A stretch of DNA of 64,000 nucleotides from NCBI RefSeq assembly GCF_024129865.1, contig NZ_JAMYFE010000018.1, positions 113,026 to 177,025 on the forward strand. The letters are read 5' to 3'. Under the pieces are notes generated by a model. It had not been told where the DNA came from. It did no database searches and saw nothing but the letters and a program-made list of their open reading frames with translations. How positions within the stretch are numbered: position 1 is the stretch's first letter; each line of letters starts with the position of its first letter. This stretch comes from Stieleria tagensis (GTDB taxonomy: Bacteria; Planctomycetota; Planctomycetia; Pirellulales; Pirellulaceae). Position numbers and translations under genes: made by a program. Positions 9,519-17,059 of this stretch are shown here, one piece after another.

Positions 9519-9923
9519 CTGCCGCACCAAAGGGGGGACCCGACCTCTACCGGCAGAGCGAAGCGTCAGAGCGTGTGCCAAAAGGAGACTCATTCGTGAC
9601 GACCGGAAATTGGAGGCGGGGGATCCCGTTAACACCCTAAATCCCTCGCTGTCGCGTGGGGTTGTGATAAAAACGCAACGTGAAAACGGGGGCGTAAGGG
9701 CTTCACCAGTGTAGCGCGCCGCAATCGCCAGCAGTGCGTCGACGTGAGTGTCGGGACGAACAGAATCGATTTTAGCGACCACCGGCCGCAGAAACATTTG
9801 CCTGAGCCGCAGAATCCGTTCGATTCAGGGGCCGACAGTGACTAGTCTGACGTGGTTGAGATTCGTATTGGTCGGTTCTGCGCGGGGGCAGTCAACGGTC
9901 ACGCTTTCGTCGGAATAACACAG
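9519..9923. other. Divergent intergenic region with truncated family-A repeat
   Basis: This region separates the TIGR03790 gene (minus) from the PEP-CTERM gene (plus). It holds a half copy of repeat family A at 9616-9680 (ggatcccgttaacaccctaa then atccctcgct and ttgtgataaaaacgcaac), with the left arm lost. Open frames here are continuous with both neighbours but have no protein-like character. The promoters of both genes must lie here; I could not identify them with confidence. Confidence 0.55.
9616..9680. repeat. Palindromic intergenic repeat, family A, truncated copy 3
   Basis: Only the loop and right arm of the family-A unit remain: gatcccgttaacaccctaaa, ccctcgctgtcgcgtggggt, then tgataaaaacgcaac. 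It is in the same orientation as copy 1. The loss of the left arm makes this copy unable to form the full hairpin. Confidence 0.7.
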
Positions 9924-10577
9924 ATGCCCTCACCACTTTTCTCTCGTCTGCTCGCCACAGTCGCGATCGGATTCTTATTCACCGCGCCCGCTGCACGAGC
10001 GGACTTCGTGCTGACCATTGGCAGTGGCACGATCACAGCCGATGGGAATTTGACGCTGGATGTGATGATTGAGAACGACGATCCCAGCGAATCGTTGTCG
10101 TATTTTGAATTGTTTTTGGAGATCACCCCGGTCGCCGCAACCGTGGGTACGACCTTGCAGTTCGCCGCTCTTCAATCAGAAGCGTTCTTGATGGACACAG
10201 ATTATGTGTTCGCACTAACTAGCGATGCAATTGCCAGTGGAGGAAGCACCGTTGACTTTAACGGTGGCAACACACTCACTCTGTATGATTTCGACGAGGA
10301 CCTCAACGGCGTCCCCATAGCCACTTCAAAGCTACTGGCATCCTTCGATCTGTCGCACAGTTTGGGTTCAGCTACCGCCGCCGACGCCGCAGGAAACCAG
10401 TTCGAAGTTTCAGTCAACACTGATGATTCAGTTTTTCTTAATGAATTTTTGGAAGAGACTGACTGGAGTACGAACACCGGATCCATCACAGTCGGTGCGG
10501 TTGCGATTCCCGAGCCGGCGTCCGTGGCGTTGCTGACGATTCTCGCCGGCGGAGCTTGCCTGCGTCGTCGTCGCTAA
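9924..10577 (+). CDS. PEP-CTERM sorting domain protein
   Basis: A secreted protein of 217 residues. It has a signal peptide (about 1-27, ending AARA-DF), a beta-rich cohesin/extracellular-like body, and a C-terminal PEP-CTERM tail: IPEPASVALLTI, a hydrophobic segment LAGGACL and RRRR at the very end. Such tails are recognised by exosortase, which removes them after transfer across the membrane. The frame is open from 9852, but the ATG at 9924 starts directly at the signal peptide. The target and role are unknown. A second PEP-CTERM protein lies at 56875. No exosortase gene is in the window. Confidence 0.82.
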   Translation: MPSPLFSRLLATVAIGFLFTAPAARADFVLTIGSGTITADGNLTLDVMIENDDPSESLSYFELFLEITPVAATVGTTLQFAALQSEAFLMDTDYVFALTSDAIASGGSTVDFNGGNTLTLYDFDEDLNGVPIATSKLLASFDLSHSLGSATAADAAGNQFEVSVNTDDSVFLNEFLEETDWSTNTGSITVGAVAIPEPASVALLTILAGGACLRRRR

Positions 10578-10636
10578 TGTGATGGATCGTCAATGGTCCG
10601 GGCTCACAGAGCCCAGCGACAGGAAGATTGCTGGTT

Positions 10637-11296
10637 TCACTGCCGCAATTGACCTTTCTGGTTGGCTTGCCAGACTTGCCTGGAATTCATTTCCATTGCG
10701 GTCAACCAACCGCCGCCATAGCAATAGGTGTCCAGACAGATCAGGTGGCCAGAATCGACGATTTCTCCCTCGCGATTCGCCGTGTGTCCGACGACAGCGG
10801 TTTGCCCGTCCTGGTGTTGCGGTGGGATGCCATCGGTCAACGAGTGCCAGCGCAACATTTCAATCTCTTGTTCGGGCAGCGGCACCTCGGGGTCGTAGGC
10901 GGCGTGGGTGAAAAAGAAGTCTTCGACCGAGTAATAATCACCAAGTGAATCGAAAAAACTCTGGTGATCCGGCGGCAAAAAATTCAAATCACCGTTGAAT
11001 CCATAGCTCTCCAGCGTTTCCAGACCGCCGTATCGCAACCAGGCATGGTGGGAACCGCCGCGCTGCAGCACTTCGAACATCATTTCTTCGTGATTGCCAA
11101 TAATCCCTACCAATTGGGTGCGATTGCCTAGGTCAATCAAGGTGTCAATGACGCCTTTGGAATCGGGCCCGCGGTCGACGTAGTCACCCAGGGTAACGAT
11201 CGTGTCGGAACTGGCCGGATTAATTGCCTCCAGCAACGTCTCCAAAGCGGTACGACACCCGTGAATGTCTCCAATTGCGATCAATCGATGCGTCAC
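10637..11296 (-). CDS. PPP-family metallophosphatase (serine/threonine phosphatase or Ap4A hydrolase type)
   Basis: A 219-residue calcineurin-like phosphoesterase with all PPP signature blocks: GDIHG near residue 8, GDYVDRG near 42, GNHE near 74, and the later metal-binding His in FFTHAAYD and GHT. The substrate may be phosphoprotein, diadenosine polyphosphate or another phosphoester; sequence cannot decide. The frame reaches 11380, but the GTG at 11296 is preferred: it is preceded by AGGAAG a few bases upstream and directly precedes the conserved first strand. It converges with the PEP-CTERM gene and diverges from the vWA gene. Confidence 0.88.
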   Translation of the reverse strand: MTHRLIAIGDIHGCRTALETLLEAINPASSDTIVTLGDYVDRGPDSKGVIDTLIDLGNRTQLVGIIGNHEEMMFEVLQRGGSHHAWLRYGGLETLESYGFNGDLNFLPPDHQSFFDSLGDYYSVEDFFFTHAAYDPEVPLPEQEIEMLRWHSLTDGIPPQHQDGQTAVVGHTANREGEIVDSGHLICLDTYCYGGGWLTAMEMNSRQVWQANQKGQLRQ

Positions 11297-11521
11297 AAAT
11301 CTTCCTACCAAGCCGGTGTGTTGAACCAAATGGAGCGGCCAAATCGCCGTGCCCCCCCAAATGCGATAAAATGGGTACAAATCGCCCCTTGTCGACGTTC
11401 AATCGACAGAGGGAGGGGCTGGTGAGCCGTCGATTAACCCTTTTCTGCGTTGAAAGTTAGTGAAAGCTCAGCGACACTGTCTAGTGAGCCACACTAGGTT
11501 TACACGCGAACACTGTTTCAA

Positions 11522-13672
11522 ATGTTCTCGGCAAGTCTTCCAGGATCGGATATTAGCATGAGCAGCACTGAACCTCCCAGGTCCAATCGCGACGGAAATC
11601 CGTCGGAGTCTGCCGGTTCGCCTGTGCCCGCTGACGCAAATATTCCAGCGGCCGAAGCCCAGCCGGTCGATGCCTGGGACGAGGAGGAAATGGAGGAGGA
11701 GCCGGTTCTACAGACCGATGAATCGGCGGCCTTTTTCGGTAGTATGGCCGTGCACGTCTTGATCATCGTCTCGCTGGCCATCATGCCGACGCGGACGTTC
11801 AAGGACGAACAAGCCGTGGTGTTGGTCTCGCCCCCGGTGGAAACACAGTCCGAACCGCTGATCGAAGAAGTCGTCTACAGCGAGATTCCGGAAATCGAAG
11901 TCGGTGCCAACAGCACCGCAGATTCTGACATGGCAGACGCGTCGGCAGAAATGTTTGCCGAAGTCGCTGAAATCCCCAGCCCGGTCGAGCTGGAGCAAAG
12001 TGATTTAGGCAAGATCGAAGTCAATCGGATCTTTTCACAGCCAATGGCTCCGATGGATCGGCTGACCAATCAAAAAGGCACCGTCGGCGAAGGGGCAACC
12101 GGTGCAGCCGGTGCAGTGGATCGATTGACATTTGAAATTCTTAAATCGATGGAAGAACGCCCGACCCTGGTTGTCTGGTTGTTCGACCAAAGTGGATCGT
12201 TGCACCGCCAACGGCGTGAGATTCGCGATCGATTTGATCGCATCTACGATGAACTGGGAATCGTGGCCGACGCCCATTCGAAAGATGACCAACAGGCCGC
12301 TGCCAAACGTCGTGGCATGAATCATGACGCTCGCCTACTGAACTCAGTGATCGGCTTCGGCGACAAAATCACGCTGTACACGGAAACGCCGACCGAAGAC
12401 GTTCAAGAGGTCAAAGAGATCGTCGATAATATCGAAACCGATTCCTCGGGCGTCGAACGTGTGTTTGCGGCTGTAAAGAGCGCCGCTGACAACTACAAAT
12501 CACTGCGTCAAAGTCGCGGCGGAAACGGCCCCCAGCGAAACGTGATGCTGATTGTCGTGACCGACGAACGAGGTGATGACGAAAACCAAGTCGAAGACGC
12601 GATCGAGGTCTGTCGCAAGTATGGTATGCCAGTTCATGTGATCGGAGTCCCCGCCCCATTTGGCCGTCGCGAAACGTTGGTCAAATACATCGACCCGGAC
12701 CCCAAATTTGACCAAACACCCCAGTGGGCTTCGGTCGATCAAGGGCCGGAATCGTTTTTGCCGGAACGGGTGAATTTGCCGTTCACCGCGAACTTTGAAG
12801 AAGAACCGACGATTGATAGTGGTTTCGGCCCCTATGCGCTGACCCGATTGAGTTACGAAACCGGCGGAATCTACTTTAACGTTCACCCCAACCGGAACGT
12901 CGCTCGACGCGTGCAAAAGCGCGACGTCGCGGCCTATGCATCCGAGATGGAATACTTCTTTGACCCGGTCGCAATGGCTCGCTACCGACCGGATTATCTA
13001 TCGCCTCGCGATTATGTCACCAAAGTCAAATCCAGCCCGCTCCGCAATGCCTTGGTCACCGCAGCACAAATGAAGCCGGTGACCGGCATCACCCGTCCGC
13101 GTCTGCGTTTCATCGGCACCGAACAAGCGCGTTTGGCTGCGGATCTAACACGCGCTCAACAGGACGCCGCGCGGCTGGAACAACCGCTGATGCAAATGGC
13201 GTTGACGTTGCAACCCGGCATGAAACAGCGTGAGAATGAAACCAGTCCACGCTGGCGCGCGGGCTACGATCTGGCCATGGGCCGCGTCTTGGCACAAAAG
13301 GTCCGGACGGAAACCTACAACGCAATGCTGGCCAAAGCCAAACTGGGAATGGCGTTTGAAAAAGAAAAGAACAACACTTGGATCTTGGAACCGAGCGATG
13401 AAGTCACCGTCGGCAGCAAGTGGAAACGCGAAGCGGAAACCGCGCGGATGTTGTTAGAAGCGGTCGTCCAAGAGCACCCCGGCACGCCGTGGCAACTATT
13501 GGCTGAAAAGGAACTGGAAGTTCCGATTGGCTGGAAGTGGACCGAGGATTTCACCGATCTGTCACCGCCCGCACAACGAAATCCGGGCAATAACAACAAC
13601 CCCCGTCCTCCCAAGGACGACATGAAACGCATGTTAAAGAAAGCGCCGACGCGTCCGGTGCCGAAACTGTAA
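11522..13672 (+). CDS. Membrane-anchored vWA-domain protein
   Basis: A 716-residue protein. Residues 1-70 are acidic and cytoplasmic. A single membrane segment (about 72-89, FFGSMAVHVLIIVSLAIMPT) follows, then an acidic linker. A von Willebrand A domain covers about 214-385 with a MIDAS motif DQSGS (222-226), then an alpha-helical region with a Pro/Asn-rich tail ending RPVPKL. The ATG at 11522 is used; an ATG at 11558 is an equally possible start. vWA proteins of this kind are numerous in planctomycetes and probably mediate metal-dependent protein contacts at the cell envelope. No partner MoxR ATPase is adjacent. Function unknown beyond this. Confidence 0.8.
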   Translation: MFSASLPGSDISMSSTEPPRSNRDGNPSESAGSPVPADANIPAAEAQPVDAWDEEEMEEEPVLQTDESAAFFGSMAVHVLIIVSLAIMPTRTFKDEQAVVLVSPPVETQSEPLIEEVVYSEIPEIEVGANSTADSDMADASAEMFAEVAEIPSPVELEQSDLGKIEVNRIFSQPMAPMDRLTNQKGTVGEGATGAAGAVDRLTFEILKSMEERPTLVVWLFDQSGSLHRQRREIRDRFDRIYDELGIVADAHSKDDQQAAAKRRGMNHDARLLNSVIGFGDKITLYTETPTEDVQEVKEIVDNIETDSSGVERVFAAVKSAADNYKSLRQSRGGNGPQRNVMLIVVTDERGDDENQVEDAIEVCRKYGMPVHVIGVPAPFGRRETLVKYIDPDPKFDQTPQWASVDQGPESFLPERVNLPFTANFEEEPTIDSGFGPYALTRLSYETGGIYFNVHPNRNVARRVQKRDVAAYASEMEYFFDPVAMARYRPDYLSPRDYVTKVKSSPLRNALVTAAQMKPVTGITRPRLRFIGTEQARLAADLTRAQQDAARLEQPLMQMALTLQPGMKQRENETSPRWRAGYDLAMGRVLAQKVRTETYNAMLAKAKLGMAFEKEKNNTWILEPSDEVTVGSKWKREAETARMLLEAVVQEHPGTPWQLLAEKELEVPIGWKWTEDFTDLSPPAQRNPGNNNNPRPPKDDMKRMLKKAPTRPVPKL

Positions 13673-13792
13673 AACGTTTCCAGCACAGGCCACGGTCTTC
13701 TATATGGGCTTCAACCGTCGATGGCGCCACTCGGCACTAAACCGATGGAACTGCCGATCCCTATGGCGTAGTTTCACCAGCGCATGAAATCA

Positions 13793-14719
13793 TTAAGGAT
13801 TGGGAGCGTCACGCCCCAAAGGCCCTGTCCAAAATTCTTGGCGACGGCGCCGGCACTGGGTCCATGCACATGCCAGTCGCGCGAAAGCCTGCGGACCACG
13901 AAAGGTGACCCAAACCAGGTAGGGCAGGATCAAAAGTGAGACTGCTACCGAGTGTACGGCCAGAATCAGGTCTAGATTGGCAAGGCTAGACAAAGCCGGA
14001 ATCGCCATCATTTGGAGACGGATCAATCGTGGAATGGAAAACATCAAAGCGATTGCGGCTGTGAGAAACAATATTCGACAGATGCTGAATTGGAACCGCT
14101 CCTCAGATTGGCGACGCATTGGTTCATCGGATTGGGAAAACGGCAGAATTAATTCTCTCCATTGACCGGTATTGTCAACGAAGTATGGCTTCGGCGTTTG
14201 TGCAGCCGAAGCAACGGGGCGAGTGAGGAGCCCACCGAAAATTGAACCCAGCACCGCGCCTAGCGAGCCGCAGAGGATGGCGGAACCGTTGATCTCACGC
14301 GTGTAGAGTGACATCACCCACTCAAAACTCCAGCGATTCGTTGCCAGCAGTGGAATCGCCAACACAACCGCGCCGAACAACGCACCAGCAAGATAGCCGA
14401 CATAGAAACCGGTTCGCGAACCGTCAAATGTCACGCGGAGCTTTGCAACAGAGATCGATAAGACCCAGAACACGGTGACGCCGAAGCAGGCTCCGCCGAA
14501 GGCAAGCAAGCACAGAGCATTCACTGGAAAAAAGTAGAAGTAGCCGCCGTTTCTTAGCGTGAGATAGACTTCCGGAAGACAAAGGAAAATGAGCGATGGC
14601 ACCAAGTAACACAGGCTTCCAGACACGGCCCCGGTCATAAAATAAGATTCGATTGGTCGCTCCCGCCGTCGCAGTTGCGTTACGACATAGGTTTCGAGAT
14701 CCGTTTTTTCTGCAATCAT
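13793..14719 (-). CDS. Multi-pass membrane protein, unknown
   Basis: A hypothetical protein of 308 residues with about six to seven hydrophobic segments. Examples are SLCYLVPSLIFLCL, FFPVNALCLLAFGGACFGVTV, GYLAGALFGAVVLAIPLLA, SAILCGSLGAVLGSIFGGLL, ILFLTAAIALMFSI and LILAVHSVAVSLLILPYLVW. The frame starts with a TTG at 14737; the ATG at 14719 is preferred. The glycine-rich paired segments suggest a small membrane module, but I recognise no family. The next gene on the same strand (14786-15844) ends 66 bases upstream of it, and the two may form an operon with carA. Confidence 0.6.
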   Translation of the reverse strand: MIAEKTDLETYVVTQLRRRERPIESYFMTGAVSGSLCYLVPSLIFLCLPEVYLTLRNGGYFYFFPVNALCLLAFGGACFGVTVFWVLSISVAKLRVTFDGSRTGFYVGYLAGALFGAVVLAIPLLATNRWSFEWVMSLYTREINGSAILCGSLGAVLGSIFGGLLTRPVASAAQTPKPYFVDNTGQWRELILPFSQSDEPMRRQSEERFQFSICRILFLTAAIALMFSIPRLIRLQMMAIPALSSLANLDLILAVHSVAVSLLILPYLVWVTFRGPQAFARLACAWTQCRRRRQEFWTGPLGRDAPNP

Positions 14720-14785
14720 GTTTGAACTCAACTGCAATCGGTGTTGTGGCGACCACGGCAGTGGATCATTTGAAAACGTTGATCG

Positions 14786-15844
14786 CTAAATTCGCGGTTC
14801 GATGTAGAAATCGCGATCGGCCGAGTTGCTACGCGGATACCATTGTTGTACCTGCTGTTGCTCAGATTCACTGAACCATTGACGAGGAACCAACATCACC
14901 AATTTTCCGCGACGCAGGACTGCTTGCAGCCCTTGATCGGACCAGCGGAAGTGTTTGGCGCCATCGCCATGATAGGCGTAACAGGTCCGATAGGGCTTGG
15001 TCGTGATCACCACAGCGCTGGGACTAACAACGATTTTAAACTCGCCCAGATCGGCTCGTCGCGTCAAAACTCGCCACCCGGCCGGTAATGCGGCGCAGAC
15101 GCCTAACAGCGCCAGCAACATGTCCCAGCGGAACACTGCGGCGGCAAAAAAACAAACTGAAATGAATCCCATCCCCAGACTGAACCACACCGAATCGCTG
15201 TGATAGCGGGTGCCACGCAAATCACCTGAAAGCAATCGGCCGGACACTTCGATGCACGGTTGCAAATTGGAAAACTGATGCATCACGTCCAGTGGAATCC
15301 AATTCGCCGGTTGCTGATCAGGGGCAAGCGAGCCCAATTGATCCGACAACGTGATTTGAACCGGTTCGAACGCGAACGGCAGCAGCAGGTCGATGGATTG
15401 CTGGTCGGTTTGGACCTGCACCGGAGTCAGTTTGGCGGTCAGCGATCCGGCCGGACCCTTGACGGCAACAAAGTCTGATTTCACCCATCCAGAAACCGGG
15501 CCGTCAAACGCAGGAAACAATTTCGGAAACTGCGTCCCACGACGAAACGTCGACTGAAAGATCCAGGACATCAGCACACCCAAACCGACCGGGATCGTGA
15601 TCACCAGCACACCCTTCATTCCGATCGCAATCGGTAGTGAAAGCAGACACAGCAGCGCCAGCGATGTGATGTAGGGTGCGCTGCCCACCGAGCGTCTGGC
15701 CCGAAGACCATCAGGGGACCAATCAGATTGGAAACGAAGCGGTGGATCGTTGTCACCGCCCAGATCAAATTGCGAACCCGAGTCCCGCCCAACCGACGCA
15801 TCGCGAGGCGGTTGGTAGGGATTGATCGGCTGCGAATTAGGCAC
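14786..15844 (-). CDS. Membrane protein with NPYQPP N-terminus, unknown
   Basis: A 352-residue protein. It begins PNSQPINPYQPPRDA, a proline-rich cytoplasmic start common in planctomycete membrane proteins. Two pairs of membrane segments follow (about 62-95 LALLCLLSLPIAIGMKGVLV, and about 245-285 around MGFISVCFFAAAVF and MLLALLGVCAAL), with beta-rich soluble parts between and after them. The frame is open to 15958, but the GTG at 15844 overlaps the carA stop by 8 bases and gives the natural N-terminus, so translation is probably coupled to carA. No family was recognised. Confidence 0.65.
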   Translation of the reverse strand: MPNSQPINPYQPPRDASVGRDSGSQFDLGGDNDPPLRFQSDWSPDGLRARRSVGSAPYITSLALLCLLSLPIAIGMKGVLVITIPVGLGVLMSWIFQSTFRRGTQFPKLFPAFDGPVSGWVKSDFVAVKGPAGSLTAKLTPVQVQTDQQSIDLLLPFAFEPVQITLSDQLGSLAPDQQPANWIPLDVMHQFSNLQPCIEVSGRLLSGDLRGTRYHSDSVWFSLGMGFISVCFFAAAVFRWDMLLALLGVCAALPAGWRVLTRRADLGEFKIVVSPSAVVITTKPYRTCYAYHGDGAKHFRWSDQGLQAVLRRGKLVMLVPRQWFSESEQQQVQQWYPRSNSADRDFYIEPRI

Positions 15845-16967
15845 TGATCGTCGCTTGGAAGCGATCAAACAGATAGTGGCTGTCGTGCGGCCCTGACGAA
15901 GCTTCGGGGTGATGCTGGACGCCAAACGCTGCGGATTCGCGATGCCGCAAGCCGGCAATCGTGTCGTCGTTCAAATTGCGGTGGGTGATTTCCAGACAGT
16001 CCGGCAACGAAGCCTCTTCGACGGCAAAGCCATGGTTTTGCGTCGTGATTTCTACTTTGCCGGTTTCCAAATCCAACACGGGCTGGTTGGCACCGCGGTG
16101 ACCAAATTTCAGTTTGAACGTTTTCGCTCCGCAAGCCAGTGACAACAATTGATGGCCCAAACAGATGCCGAACACCGGTGTTTTGCCGATCAGTTCAGCA
16201 ATGGTTTTTTGTGCGTATTCCAACGGTTCCGGATCGCCGGGGCCGTTGGAGAGGAACACACCATCCGGTGCCAGGTCCAAAATCGCTTGGGCGCTGGTGT
16301 CACCAGGAACCACGGTGACCTGATTTCCGCGGGACACGAAATGGCGTGGAATGTTCCATTTCATTCCAAAATCCATGCAAACCACATGCGATGCGTTAGG
16401 CTTGATCGCGTCGCCGCGACGGCTGATTTCGACCGCCGTCCAATCGTCTAGCTTTCCGTCCCATTGAATGGATTGTTTCGGCATCACTTCGCGAACCAGG
16501 TCACGACCCACCAATCCCTCGGACTGTTTGGCTTTTTGGATCAACGAATTGTCGTCTAAATCGATGGTCGACAAGATGCCTCGCATCGCTCCCTTTTCGC
16601 GAATCCGTCGCACCAGGGCTCGGGTGTCGATACCAGAAATTGCGACGATCCCATGATCGGCTAAATAACCACCCAGCGGCCCTTCGGCGCGGTAGTTACT
16701 AAACACACGGCTTTCCTCGCGAACAATGAATCCCGACAAGGACGGTTTTTCGTGTTCGACGTCGATTGAATTGACGCCATAGTTGCCGATTTCGGGATAG
16801 GTCATCGCCACAATTTGGCCGCGATAACTGGGATCCGTTAAAATTTCCTGGTACCCGGTCATCGAGGTATTAAAGACCACCTCGCCGGTGATCTCGCCTT
16901 GAGCTCCGAAACCGTTTCCCGTGTAGATCGTGCCGTCTTCGAGTGCGAGTTTTGCGAGAGCAGTCAT
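15837..16967 (-). CDS. carA: Carbamoyl-phosphate synthase small subunit
   Basis: Glutaminase subunit of carbamoyl-phosphate synthase: it releases ammonia from glutamine for the CarB subunit, feeding arginine and pyrimidine synthesis. The protein has 376 residues. The N-terminal small domain carries FNTSMTGYQEILTDPSY. The class-I amidotransferase domain has nucleophile Cys269 (GICLGHQ) and His353/Glu355 (HHPEAS), in the canonical spacing. carB is not adjacent in this window. The downstream membrane-protein gene overlaps the end of this gene by 8 bases. Confidence 0.96.
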   Translation of the reverse strand: MTALAKLALEDGTIYTGNGFGAQGEITGEVVFNTSMTGYQEILTDPSYRGQIVAMTYPEIGNYGVNSIDVEHEKPSLSGFIVREESRVFSNYRAEGPLGGYLADHGIVAISGIDTRALVRRIREKGAMRGILSTIDLDDNSLIQKAKQSEGLVGRDLVREVMPKQSIQWDGKLDDWTAVEISRRGDAIKPNASHVVCMDFGMKWNIPRHFVSRGNQVTVVPGDTSAQAILDLAPDGVFLSNGPGDPEPLEYAQKTIAELIGKTPVFGICLGHQLLSLACGAKTFKLKFGHRGANQPVLDLETGKVEITTQNHGFAVEEASLPDCLEITHRNLNDDTIAGLRHRESAAFGVQHHPEASSGPHDSHYLFDRFQATISA

Positions 16968-17059
16968 TTTGGAAAGTGGCAGCTAGTTTGAGCGTGAAGG
17001 GGCGTGAGATAAAACCTCCGCAGCATAACGTGTCAGTGAAAATCAAGCGAGTGGCCCGG

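Noticed and set aside
9519..9797. N-terminal extension of the TIGR03790 frame
   Set aside because: It is translated repeat sequence; the signal peptide begins at 9518.
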